The notes beneath the pieces were generated by a model, which saw only the letters and a list, made by a program, of their open reading frames with translations, did not search any database and was not told the origin of the DNA. Made by a program: the position numbers and the translations under genes. Below, piece by piece: positions 47,934 to 60,837 of a stretch of DNA of 64,000 bases. The first letter of the stretch is position 1. Each line of letters begins with the position of its first letter. The stretch is from NCBI GenBank assembly GCA_003344405.1, contig NOWV01000008.1, positions 1 to 64,000 of the forward strand, given 5' to 3'. This DNA comes from Trichoplax sp. H2. Lineage: Eukaryota; Placozoa; Uniplacotomia; Trichoplacea.

Positions 47934-50900
47934 ATGGCGCTGATATGCTCAAGTAAGTCCTAAGATAGCTTTTACTCTTGATCGTTAGGAATCATTTCGG
48001 TTGTTGTACAAGTAGAAATAGCGATGAGCATTCTAAGATAGGAATGGTCTGTGCATGGACCAAACTACTTTGTATTCTACTGGTAGAATGATGACCATTG
48101 AGTTGATTCGTGTTGAAGAAGTGACTGTAGTAGTGTCAATGCTCGAGCAGCAAGTGCATTTTCTTACCGCTCCAAGCACAAGTTTCCTAGTAATTAAGCT
48201 TCAAAGTAGTCGTTACTGATGATGCTATGCTTTAATACATTAGGAATAAAATCAATAGATCAGTTGATTGCGTACTCTTGTATACCATGATTTTCGTGAT
48301 AAAATGCGTTAGCGTTTCAACACCGTAAAAAACGACATCATGATCATTTCAGTGTCCAAGTAGATCAACGCATAGGAGATGCGTACGCGTCTTGTCCTTT
48401 ATTCAACTCGATCATGCAAAAGAATCGTCATTTCTGCGACCTGATACTGTAGCTGATTGCTATTCTAAGGATAAAAGCCGCTATGGCTACTTGGAAGCAC
48501 ACGCCATCAAGTCATCATCTTCATATCTTCTCTATTCTGTAGCCACTTCAAGCTCAAGTACTGTAATACGTATCATTGACAAGTATAGTTCTAGTCATAC
48601 TGTACTATAGTCGATTTCACAAGCGACGCGTAGATTGCACAATTTCCATTGGCCATGCTCATGATGGGCATACTGTAGTAATCCGTGGTTATAGTCTTCA
48701 ATAACTTACTACTGTATACTTTAATATGTCATGCTTGCAATCTTGTCATAAATGAATGCTTTATTAATTGACAGTATGCAACGAAGTCCCGGAGGAACCA
48801 GTGTTATCGCTAAAATCGAATTGTATATTTGAGAAACGATTGATCGTCAAGTATATCAAGGAAAACGGCAAAGATCCCGTATCTGGCGATGATATTGAAG
48901 AAGCTGATTTAGTCAACATTAATTGTAAGTAGAAATTTTCATTTCTCAAGATATAAATGTTCATAGATAAAAGTAAAGTAATATCTCACTTGGCGATCAG
49001 CAAGTTCACTTGTTGTATTAACATTGTACTAGTATCAGTTTTGTAGTTGGAGAGAATGATCAACAGCGCTTTTACGTGCTAGTATGATACTCTGGACTAT
49101 ACTTTGATTTATGCCTAGAAAAGAATGCTTCTATAGTCTATATTTTATCGTACAGTATTATACATATCTGTTAACACTTACCTTGGCAACAAGCTCTTGA
49201 ACTAAAATACTGCACTTGAATACTTAAATTATATGTTAGCCACACCAGTATCAAAGCCTCGGCCACCTTCTGCAACCAGCATACCTGCGCTATTGAAATC
49301 GTTACAAGATGAATGGGTAAATAGAGAAATAGGAACCTTCTGAATTTTGACCAAAATTGCATGTAAAAAAATTGTAAACTAACTGATACTTTGTACTTAG
49401 GATGCCTGTATGCTTCATAGTTATACCTTAAGGCAGCAATTGCAGACTACCCGACAAGGTTTGATACCAAGTGCTATGATAATGGGCATTTTATTTATAG
49501 GCTTTAGAATAGCGATAAGCATCCAGTAAGATAATTTTATATCAATCTTCATGTCTTATTTCTCGTATTGTTCCTTTAGAGTTGTCGCATGCTTTATATC
49601 AGCATGATGCAGCATGTCGTGTCATCGCTCGTTTAACTAAAGAACTTACAGCTGCTAGAGAAGGTAACGATATAGTTAACAAAAAAGTCTTATCCAAATT
49701 TCGCAAACATACAATTGTCACACATAGATATGATTGCTGATATGCATTGATTGAAGAATACAATACTTTGCACTCAATGTGATCTCTCGTTCGACATTTC
49801 TTCTTCAGCTTTAGCAACATTGAAACCTCAAGCTGGCGTTTCGGCTCCTGCTGCTGCTGGCGCTCAGCCTGTGGTAAGTTTGATGCTTCAACTTCGTTAA
49901 AGGGTTACTTGCATGGGTAATAGTAGAAATCTCTCAAATGGTCTTGAACAACTTCTAATTATATACTGTATGTGCTTGACATACTATCTTGCTTCATTAA
50001 GGAACAAATGGAAGTTGAAGATGCAACGCAGGTTAGCATAGCGTTTTTAAAGCTAATGAATACATATACATACTCTATATTCAGTCCGACCTTACTATGT
50101 ATGCTGTAAATTGTTAATATCTCGCAACAATGATGATCGTAATAATCACCATCTTTCGAATGATGGCAAACATATGATTTTTATATTTTCTTGTCATCTG
50201 AGATGCGAAAAACTATCCTTAAACTTAAATTACTGATGATTAAATGGTCTTGATTAATAACGTCTCATACTGTGTATTTAAAAATAGGAAATTGGTCTTA
50301 CGAAGGCAATAATACAAAAGGTAGGTGGCTAATAACTGTCTAAAATTTATCATGATATACTTGTATTGTAAAATTCTAACTGATTTAATTTTTCTCAATC
50401 TCGTTCCTTTAGCTACAAGATACGTCAGTTGCTTTGACTTCGGAACGTAAAAAGGTAAGAGAACGACCATCGCTTACTGTATTCTGATTGGACGCCGATT
50501 CAGTTTTGCATCCATCTTAAGTACTACGGTGGTCTTCAATTTACTGTTTCATCAATAGGGTAGCATTAAAGTATTTTTCTTTTTTGTTTCAGAGAGGTAA
50601 AACTATACCTGAAGGTTTAGCTAAGACAAGCGACATCAGCAAATACGCAGAAATAGCCTCACTTCCTGTCAGTACCGCTTACAATTGATCTAACGATCGC
50701 CTAGAGTCAGTTTTCATGTTCATAGTATAACCTGACTTGCAATTGTTTCACTTAGGGCTTGCATAGTGCTAGTGCTAAAGGAATTTTGACCATTGATTTG
50801 CAAGGCGGCAATCCTTCTAGAATAGTAACAGGTAAGGTGCTCCATAATGTACTCTTATATTTTCGAATTGCTGATCGTTAATTTAAAAATCTCTCCTGGA

Positions 50901-52529
50901 TTAACGGATTTTGAATAATTATCTATTTTAGGTGGAGTAGATAAAAACGTCGTCGTATTTGATCGTACAGAAGATAAGATTATTGCGACGCTAAAGGGTC
51001 ACTCCAAGAAAGTTAACAAAGTCATATATCATCCGAATGAGGTAGCGCAAATCGTTAACTGTCAACAATATTTACTGTTCTGATACGCTATTGCATTGTA
51101 CGTAGGATATTGTTTTTAGTGGTTCTCAGGATTCTACCGTACGTGTTTGGTCAGTACCGGAATCGTCGTCCCGACATATGATAAAGGTTAGCTATATATA
51201 TATCGTAAAGAATTTATTGGTTGATATTGTCACAAGAAAATAACATATTATACTATCGTACAGGTCCATGAGAAAGCAATCACTGGCGTCAGTTTGCATG
51301 CTACAGGTATATTTTTTATATGCATATTTTTGAACAGAAAATATCTCCTACGACAAGATTATTATAATTGCTTTCCAAATATTTCTTCAGGCGAATACCT
51401 ACTTACTAGCTCTGCGGATCAGGTAACGTACCATTCTTTTGATTCTTCAAGAAGCTGTATACATACTCTACCGTCACTAATTTACGGGATTATTTCGGCA
51501 TCTAGTTATGGGCTTTCTCTGATCTTCAGTCTGGAAGAGTTATCACAAAGTCTGACCCTGGTGACAAACAAGATGGTACGATTCATCGATTTTATACAAC
51601 TGTTATCAAATTGTTAACAATAATGTTGTCTGCTTTAATCATAGAATTCACATGTGCCGAATTTCATCCTGACGGTCTTATCTTCGGTACTGGTACATCA
51701 GATGGGTTAGTATAATAATCTTTGTAGTCTCACCAACGCTATACCCGACTACGATCATTGTTCTTATCAATTAATTTATTTGCTAGGATCATTAAGATTT
51801 GGGACCTTAAAGAGAGAACCAATGTTGCAAACTTTAGCGGACATTCCGCATCAATTACTGATATATCATTCTCTGAAAATGGGTTAGAATCTAGATTTTA
51901 ATAATGATTGATTTTATACTTCAATTAGATAATTTAATATGTGATATTTCTATTTAAAAAAAAAACAGATACTATTTAGCAACAGCCGCCGAAGATAGCA
52001 CGGTAAAACTATGGGATCTGCGAAAGTTGAAGAACTTTAAATCAATTACTTTGGATGACAGTGTGGTATGATGAGTTTGACAATCATTCTATTGACCGTT
52101 GATGATAATTTTATCAATCGGTAGTAAATTCGAATATGTAATTGTTGATATTTATAATACTATTAGGTTAAATCCGTATCTTTTGATCAAAGTGGTACTT
52201 ATATGGTAATCGGTGGATCTGATATACGGTTAGCCATTTTTGTAGTATAATAGATATCGCACTGACCAAGACCATGCTGTTCAGTAATCTAATCTTGCTA
52301 TGTTGTGAATAATAGGGTATATTTATCCAAGCAATGGCAGCTTTTGAACACCTTATCAGGTTAGTTACCAAATGGAAGTGTGAAACCGTGTTACTGTTGA
52401 GTATTGATTTTATCTGGTTATTTAACGTTAGGTCACAGCGCTGATGTTACTGGAGTAAAATTCGGTTCTAATGCTTCCTGCATCGCGTCTTGCAGTATGG
52501 ATCGTACTGTCAAATTCTTTGGTCTGTAA
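47934..52529 (+). CDS. PRPF19: Pre-mRNA-processing factor 19, U-box ubiquitin ligase (22 exons)
   Basis: Exons: 47934-47952, 48775-48924, 49240-49316, 49401-49458, 49580-49663, 49809-49873, 50002-50031, 50288-50320, 50413-50454, 50593-50667, 50756-50831, 50932-51041, 51106-51186, 51264-51306, 51391-51422, 51506-51575, 51645-51705, 51787-51882, 51969-52065, 52167-52228, 52316-52359, 52432-52529. They join in frame to 500 codons plus TAA; human PRP19 has 504. Order: U-box ([15 protein letters not shown], about 1-70), Prp19 coiled-coil region ([25 protein letters not shown]), Ala/Pro linker, then seven WD40 repeats ([36 protein letters not shown], final DRTVKFFGL). As core of the NineTeen complex it acts in spliceosome activation and DNA-damage signalling in the nucleus. 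Exons 7-9 are only 30-42 nt. The first exon encodes six and a third codons; intron 1 is 822 nt. All introns are GT-AG. Confidence 0.96.
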
Positions 52530-53816
52530 TACGGAATCTTGGATATTGACCTTTAGCGGGTCTTTACTCGCGTAGATTTACTTAAATTCTTGATAGCCTG
52601 TTCTATGCACTTTCAAGAAGTTCACTACCCTAATTATTATTTCCTGTAGAATCTACAAAGTTCAAAAATCATCTGTATATTAATTATAGTACCTGATAAG
52701 AATGTCAGTAAGACTATCGGTTCATTCGAAATGTAGAACATGTTTTTGACTTCTTTATGTACTAAACTATACGAACCGTTGTTCGTTGTCTGTTAAAAAT
52801 TATCTACTCTGAATGTAAATTAAAATGCGTGAATCTTGTAACGGTGATGGACACCGTGAAAAGTAAGGTAGCACGATGAACTCGTACTTTACCAACTATT
52901 TGCAACTGAAAATAACTGTATTGCTGTTTGATAAGTTTGAAAATGTATAGCGAAACCCTTTTTTAAGCAATGTTTTCATACTGTTGCTTTATATCTTGCT
53001 GCAGAGCTAACAATTATAATTATGATGGTACGTCGACTAGTTAATAAAGCGAAAATTTGAAGACATGCGAAAAACAAAAACGTTATGTGCATCGCGTAAA
53101 ATTGGGTTCTTCACTCTATTAGTACAATGCTACATGGTAATCTATATCAGATTTCAGTACTATAAATGTCTAAAATTCGCTAACTTTTGGAATTCCCTCA
53201 TGGTATATCATTGCTTACTGTAGCACAGTGATTAGCTTACTGTGTAGTGCTATTATGACGTTATTAAAGTCGGTGATAACAGGTTCTTATATACAGGTTA
53301 CAATTAGTTATCTGCACAGGATTAGGGTTAGGGTAACAGTCTGTACACTCCGGATCGTCGAGCTTCGCAATTATTAGGTAATGACGCAATCCGCAACTTA
53401 TCCCAAATTCGTCAATATAACTCTGTAATAGCAGGGACTAGCCAATAGTGCCATACTGTCCTATACTACTACTACCTTGCCGTGCTGCAGGTCGGGTCCG
53501 GCTTTCCACCGCTCTCAACTGCTTGATAACGTCTATAGTGACGTAACCACTTTCCGTTGTCAATATTCTCAAGAATAAACTATCTAATTCTAGTGGAAAT
53601 CGACTGATGATGGCCATTAGTAAATGATCGCGGAGGTATTTTTAGCCGAAATGAATTTATCTTCACTCTAATTTCTATTGCTATCCCTTTACCCTTTCGA
53701 CTGATTGGATTAGAAGAAATTCAATTGCCATCGTAGACGATTAGACAACAATCCTTATCTATTGCCCGATCGATTTATCTAAAGATATCTATTTTAACTT
53801 CTTCCATTGAATCATC
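52530..53816. other. Intergenic region between PRP19 and the first ABC gene
   Basis: Same-strand spacer with no gene seen. It contains a small hairpin near 52847 (ACGGTGATGGACACCGT) and a 12-bp TTAGGGTTAGGG-like run at about 53324. Promoter elements for the transporter gene are presumably here but I cannot single any out. Confidence 0.5.
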
Positions 53817-56800
53817 ATGAAGGAAACTACTTTGAATTATACTTTAACTATTGTTGTAGCATTGCTCGATCTTTTGATCTCTACGGTTATCATGATGCAT
53901 GGAAATGATTATACCTTGTTTATTGTCAATGCAGTATTCTACCAATTCGGTTTATCCAATTTTGATTTATGGCTATTTTCTATCATTCGTTTTGCACTAT
54001 CGATCGGTTGCCTTCTTGGTATCATTCGCGGTAAGAATACTGCTATTAAAAGGATTAAGACTGCCATGAAAGCGAAATGGCTTGTTTTGATGATAACGAT
54101 TGCTTATCTAGCATCCAAACTATTAGTGTCATTAGAATATAATGCATTCCATAGCCAACAATCATGGCTATGGGTAGCACTTGGTGTAACTCTCTTTTTT
54201 ACCACTGTTTGGTTGAGTACAATCCACATGCTAACTCGATTATATTTTACTCCTGTTCACCGCCAAGAAGATAGCAACACTTTAACGGTTGGTGTTAATA
54301 GTAGTGAAGCAGGTAGCCAACAATCACTTGTCAGCAATGAATCAAGTGCGAGTAGTTTACAAAGTGATGATGAAAATATCCAAATTTCATCTTATTCTGC
54401 AACAACTTGGCAATTATTAAAGTTATGCAAACCTGATTGGCATTATATTTTTGGCGGATTTATATTTTTACTTGCAGCATCGGTAACGGAAATATTTATA
54501 CCATACTTTGAAGGACATGTTATCAATGATATCGTCAAATCAACATCGGATACCCAAATTCGGGATGCCATTATCACATTAGGACTAATTACTTTTGCCA
54601 CTTCAGTTTGTACTGGGATCCGTGGTGGCTTATTTATGGTTGCAGTGGCACGAATGAATATCAGGATTCGAAATTTACTTTTCCAATCTGTTGTCAAACA
54701 AGACATTAGCTTCTTTGATCAATCGACCACCGGTGAAATAACGTCTCGATTAACGTCAGATGTAACTAAAATGAGCGATGAAGTAACACTCAATATTAAC
54801 ACTTTCCTGCGTGGCATTATTAAAGTCATTGGTACTACTATCTTCATGTTCGTCTTATCCTTTCGTCTAACAGTAGTTACCTTAATCAGTTTACCACTTA
54901 TCGCGATTATAGTTGACTATTTTGGAGAATGGTACAAGGTAAGAGATTCTACGTTTGCTCATATCCAAAATTGATTGATGCAGTTTACAACAAATTAGTG
55001 TTATATCGTCAATATTTTTACTGCTTATTCAACTCACTTTTTTAACATCGATACCATAATGTATAAAGTAATCATAGCTCCAGCATTGTAAATGGAGTTA
55101 AGAATGCTACAAATAATCCTTAGTGCCGTAATCATTCCGTTGCATGTGTTCATTCATTAATCAATCACTTATATCTATTATATAAACTGCGTACTTAATC
55201 TTAACTAGCCAGTCCATGTTTTAGATGGGCAATACTATCGTTATGAATGATGATATTCTAAACAATGATGTAACTAACTACATCTTGTCAATAATAAATT
55301 ATCCAGAAACTATCGAAGAGCGTACAAGATTCATTAGCTAGTGCTAATGGCATCGCAGAAGAAGTCTGTTCTTCTATCAAAACTGTCCGAAGTTTCGCTT
55401 GTGAGTCCTACGAAATCCAACGATATGCTAAAAAACTGAAAATAACTTACGGCCATAAATTGAAGCAAGCCATCCTTTATGCAGGGTTTGAATTTACTAA
55501 CGAGGTAAAGTACTACGTAAATAAAATGCTATCTCAGCTTGTTCAAAATTATAAATTTTTGTACCTATACCCGTAAAAGTATTTCAATTTCTTTAGTAAA
55601 GCTTTATCTTGCAGTATTACGTTTATAATCGTTGCTTAGAGCCCAATATCAAACTTTAGACTACCAAAATATATTTCTATAACAATTAAATTATACTTAT
55701 GTACCATCCAGAAGAAATTTTATGCTTACGGTATATTTATATTAGCTCTTTAATTTTTACTTTCAAAGATAGGAAAGGTGAGAGAAGTTATCGTTCTCTT
55801 ACTACTAATGTACATAACACTTCTCCTCTTGTTTATGTATAACAGCACAAATGCTTCAAATACTGAGAACTTATTAATGGTTACAAATCGTGAAAGTAGT
55901 TGTCAACAGGGCCTAAATTACACTCTTATTTTTTCGCCTGCATTAATACCTTCAATAAATCGATAAAGATGCTTTCTTTAATGCAGTATTTATTATGAAG
56001 TAATCTTACTTTTACGATCGAATTTTCGGTTAAATGTCCTTTCAATTCTAAATTTTGTTGTAGATGTTGGATCTTGCTATTACCGTTGTAACCTTGTACT
56101 ATGGTGGTCATCTAGTAATTACCGGTCAAATTTCAGGGGGAATGTTTATTGCTTTTATTTTATACCAGCTTGAAATGGGAGAGTCTGTCGAGGTATATTT
56201 AGAATCAACAAGAACGAAATGTAATTAGTTAGAGGATGTTTTAAAAATGTATTGAACTGTAATATGGAACGCATTCAATATTATTCGATGACTCTCCTAA
56301 TAGCTACGTTATTGATGTAATAGGACTTAGGTGAGGTTTACACTGGCTTAATGCAGGCAGTTGGCGCAGCAGATAAAGTTTTCGAACTGTTAGATCGAAA
56401 ATCAGAATTTACTTGTAATGGTACATATGCACCTGCACAATTATCTGGCCATATCCAATTTAAGGATGTTTCTTTTTCCTATCCATCAAATCGTGAGCGA
56501 ATGGTACTTGATAAGGTTTCATTTGAAGCTAAACCAGGGGAAGTTATTGCTCTCGTAGGACAAAGTGGTAGTGGAAAATCAACATGTATTAGCTTGTTAG
56601 AAAGATTTTACGAACCGGCAAGTGGAGAAATTTTAATAGATTCGCATCCTATATCGGAATATGATCACGAATATCTCCACCGTAAGGTAAATCCTAGTAA
56701 TATAAAAAATCTATTTTTTCACATAATCTACTAGGCAAAATATAAGATTATTCTGCTAACCTTAGCTTTCATTACATCGATTTAAATAAATAAATAATAT

Positions 56801-57565
56801 TAAAAGATATCGTAATGGTTATTTCAGATGGCTTTAGTTGGGCAGGAACCTGTATTATTTGCTCGTAAACTTGAGGAAAATATAGCGTACGGTCACGAAA
56901 ACTGCGAATTTGAAGATATTAGACAGTCAGCTATTGAAGCTAATGCGGACGAATTTATACAAGATCTTCATCATGGTTATGGTGCTTACGCTGGCGAGCG
57001 AGGTCATAATCTATCAGGCGGTCAGAAACAAAGAATTGCCATTGCTAGAGCCATCGTTAGAAAGCCTTGCATTTTATTGCTTGACGAAGCAACCAGTGCC
57101 TTAGATGCATATAGTGAACACTTAGTAAGCTTTGTTACTTCAATCTAGTGATTAATCAACACGATCAACACTTTTCTTTACAATTTTAATGTTTTGAATT
57201 GGTATAATAGATATTTGAGGAAGTATACTGCAACATATATATAGTATCTGTTAACTAAATTGTTCATCTAATATAATTAGGTACAGCAAGCAATAAAGGC
57301 AAACTGCAAGAATAGAACAGTTATTATCATCGCTCATAGATTAAGTACCGTTGAAGATGCCGATAGAATTTTGGTAATTGATAAAGGCAAAGTTGCTGAA
57401 GAAGGAAATCACTTTTCTTTATTAGCTAAGAATGGAATCTATACCAAACTGGTCAAGAACCAATTACTCAGCACGTCTAAAGATTCCCCTCAACAAGATG
57501 AACTTTGCTCAGATGCTGATCAAAAAAGCCCCACTACTCCTTCTCTAACAACTGAAGAGATTTAA
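53817..57565 (+). CDS. TAP/TAPL-type ABC half-transporter A (ABCB9-like, 6 exons)
   Basis: Exons 53817-54938, 55307-55504, 56064-56192, 56324-56686, 56828-57124 and 57281-57565 join in phase 0 throughout to 797 codons plus TAA; human TAPL (ABCB9) is 766. Order: four N-terminal membrane segments (TMD0-like, residues 1-150), Ser-rich linker about 155-195, six-helix core membrane domain about 200-500, nucleotide-binding domain to the end. Motifs: Walker [10 protein letters not shown] (562-570), Q-loop VGQEP (Q610), signature LSGGQ (666-670), Walker B ILLLDE (686-691), SALD D-loop, H-loop AHRLST (H722). All are intact, so ATP-driven export, probably of peptides into a lysosome-like compartment as a homodimer, is inferred from the TAPL family. 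TAP1/2 affinity cannot be excluded. The start ATG is the first in frame and leads directly into the first membrane helix. Confidence 0.9.
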
Positions 57566-60500
57566 ATCCATAATGGCTAATATATGATAAAACTTGGCAT
57601 GCCAAAACACTTCTAATTTATAATGTCATCGCCATCTACTGCGTTTTAGCCATCAAGTGGCCATATAACTTTGACTAACTGGATTACGGTTGACTGTAAT
57701 TTAATATGTATCGTATAAACTTTTAATTCGTATTATTTGAACACCGCATGAATCAATATTGTGATATCTCCTAGATTTATTCTATTACATTCGAGTTGCA
57801 GAATTTCATCAAACATCTGATTTAGCATTGTCAGATATGTATTCTTAACCAGAATTGATAGAATCAGGAAGATGCGTGTGGCTGCCATCTTTTCAAATTT
57901 ACTAGACGTATGTTGCAATAAGCAAATAGTATTTATTTTCAGCATATTAATATAATCATTTTACGATATCAAGTTAGGGTTCATCCAATTTTAAATTAAT
58001 ATATTACTCTCCGAAAATTGGTTTAAAATTGTTATTATGATTTGTTACCTACAATAACATTACATAGAAGAAGCAGGTTTATCTTACGCTATGTAGTAAC
58101 TATTAGAATTTGCATATCCATATTATTATTTTCAATGGAAGCTCTTAGACACTTATATAATCATGGATTCATAAATGCAGGCATTTATACCAATAAATCT
58201 ACGTACCTATTTAAAAAAATACAAAAATATTTTGTATATTTAATATGCACGTAAATGCTTGGAGAAGGTACAACGAAAAGCTATCGTTCTTGTAAGTGCA
58301 CAGCATGGGATAGATAGTCTCTAATCGAAACGAACTACCGTACTTGCTCATTTCTATGAACTTTCTATGAACTTTCTAAGCCAGTTTTCGTTCATGAAAG
58401 AAGTAAATCCATAATTTTGAAGATAAGCAGGATCATCTCTTATCATTGCTGTAGGTGAATAGCTGCGTGATTTGACGGTACTTAAAAAGGATATTTAATG
58501 ACACTCTTCAAATACAAATATCTTATTCTCAATACATAGATATCCATTTTTATGCCTTTGAGCACAAGATATATTATTAATACGGTACCGAGTAAGTCTT
58601 GGAATATACGATCTAACTAAGTATAAAAAATCTATGCGTTAGTTTTCGTTTACTATTAGTCCATCATAAGTAAACCCTTATAGCAAAGTATTCATCCCTC
58701 TACATACCGGTATAACATGTACGAGTCTTAAACATCAGCATAATGTTTTTTATTTACAGAAGATTGGGTAAATTACTTTCGGAGTTACAGAATATAAGGG
58801 AAACTTTAGGGTAAAAACTCATTTTCCTAGCAAGATAAATAAATAAATGAATATTTGGATGCAATCTTTGGATATGACGTGGCGATCCGAATAAAAGAGC
58901 GACTACGTAATTCTTACTGTCAACTATCGTAAGACAGTCATGCAATAAAAGTGACTCACAATAACTGTCTTAGTCAAAGAGTATTTTTCTAAAAGGCTTT
59001 ATTATATAGTTTTAGGAATAGTAGAGCAATTATTAATTACTACAAGAATCTAGTCTAAAATCCAAAGTATTCCGAGCTCAAAGCGAAGTGAAATCTTTTC
59101 TCTCCCTATGAGCTCGTCTCTACAATTCTGAAATAAATTTCGCTAAATTTATTCATGACAACTTAATTAATCTGCAGTCAGACTTGAGTCATCAAATAGA
59201 ATTCCTTTTCTCAAATAGAACATCATTATCTTCCACAATCTGAATCACTCTACTTAAGATATCACTACTCTTCTATTAATCTCCAGCACCTTTCGATGTT
59301 GTGCATCTTCACAATTACAGTGTTTCATGTCACATATATAATAATTGGTCTACTGGCTAATATTAGCGCTACATCAACAATTTCTAATATAGTAGTTATC
59401 AATCATCTAATATTAGCTTTACGATAATGTCTGCTATTGGTAGCCTAATTACATCAATATAACTATCCTTATAATCGAATATGGGGCGCATCACTACAAG
59501 TCCTTTAATTCTTATAGTGTGAATATGTATTCAAAATATCAACTATTCCGTTGAAGTTTAAATTTAATCAAGTTCTCATAAGGATCCATGGGTTCAGATT
59601 CAAATAGAATTTAAAAGACTAGTCTTACAGTGCGTTAGAATACAGCTTTAGGATTATGCATTCGTCACTAATAAGAATCTAATGGACGTTTCGCTTAGTA
59701 CGTATGTCTTGCAACGAAGTTTCCTACCATCAATAGAGGTAATTTCACATCAATAACTTAGTAGACTTAATATTGGTTCAACTATTTACTGTAAGGCCAA
59801 TTATTCTTTCGTTAGTGTCTGGCAGTGCTAGGTATTGTATATATATGGCACCTCCACAAGTATGTCACATTTGACACATCATACCTATGTGCCGTAAGTA
59901 TAGCAAATGCTTTTAACAGGTGTTATTATATGAAGCATCTTGGAAATAAAAAATAATGTTTGAATTATCTTTGGGAATAGTAACTTAATGGAACTTACTA
60001 TACAGTCATGATCATTAAGATAGCCTTAAAATTGTACGGAACATTAATTGGGAATATGGATACTAAAATTGCACCAGATAAATTTTTGAAGTATATTATC
60101 ACATTAAATTTTACTGCGTTTATGAGATTTAGGTTTAACATTAGCGTGCAATAGTACGGATGTGTCCCGTTAGAAATTATCTAAGGTTAAGAAACTATCA
60201 ATTAATAATAAAACAGGGGAATCGTAAGTACATTATTAGGACTTTCATCGGAGTACATTGAGCCATCAATCAATACTGTAAGTAAATCAGCAGGCTTAGT
60301 ATCTGCAGTTCCATTTATTTGTGCATTATAACCAATATTTTAAAATAACTATGTAAATATTAGCCGCACACGTAAATTGGATAGATATGAAATTTCATAA
60401 AGAATGTAATTGTATAAACAACTAAAAATTTACTCCATTGACTATGGCATTTTGATTCTACCAAAAACAAGAAAATGCTAATCATACTATTAATGATCGT

Positions 60501-60837
60501 GTTTAGACCGATGAATTTTTTTCACATCTGAATGATTTATTATTCAATGTACATATGATAAAATTAGCAGCATAATAATAACACATTTTCCAATCACCAA
60601 TGGTTAAAGCTAGAACATTATAGTAAATCTCCAGGGGTAGGAAATATCAACAAATAAATGACCTACTGCTGACATTTGTTTTAGCAAGGGGATGTGATTC
60701 AAATGAGCAACACTGCTTCATGACGGTCGGTGAAACTTAAATAGCCTATAAAAGCAATTATTAAATCGATTTATCGCCTATAGTGACTAGCTCCATTGAA
60801 AGAATTTTAAACTAGACTCTACCATCTGGCTTTCAAC
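57566..60837. other. Intergenic region between ABC genes A and B
   Basis: About 3.3 kb. Open frames at 57733-57945 (minus), 58042-58254 (plus), 58754-58945 (minus), about 60010-60160 (plus) and about 60200-60340 (minus) show no known motif and are in the size range expected by chance. No RNA gene recognised. Confidence 0.5.

Noticed and set aside
48392-48610. 72-codon plus-strand open frame upstream of PRP19 exon 2
   Set aside because: It lies inside PRP19 intron 1, and using it would break the U-box reading, which continues perfectly from exon 1 to exon 2.
53320-53338. TTAGGGTTAGGG-like run
   Set aside because: Only two telomere-type units, in an intergenic region; too short to indicate a telomere or fusion point.
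60200-60340. 45-codon minus-strand open frame with low Lys/Asn content upstream of ABC gene B
   Set aside because: Short, bounded by stops, with no recognisable motif or partner exon.
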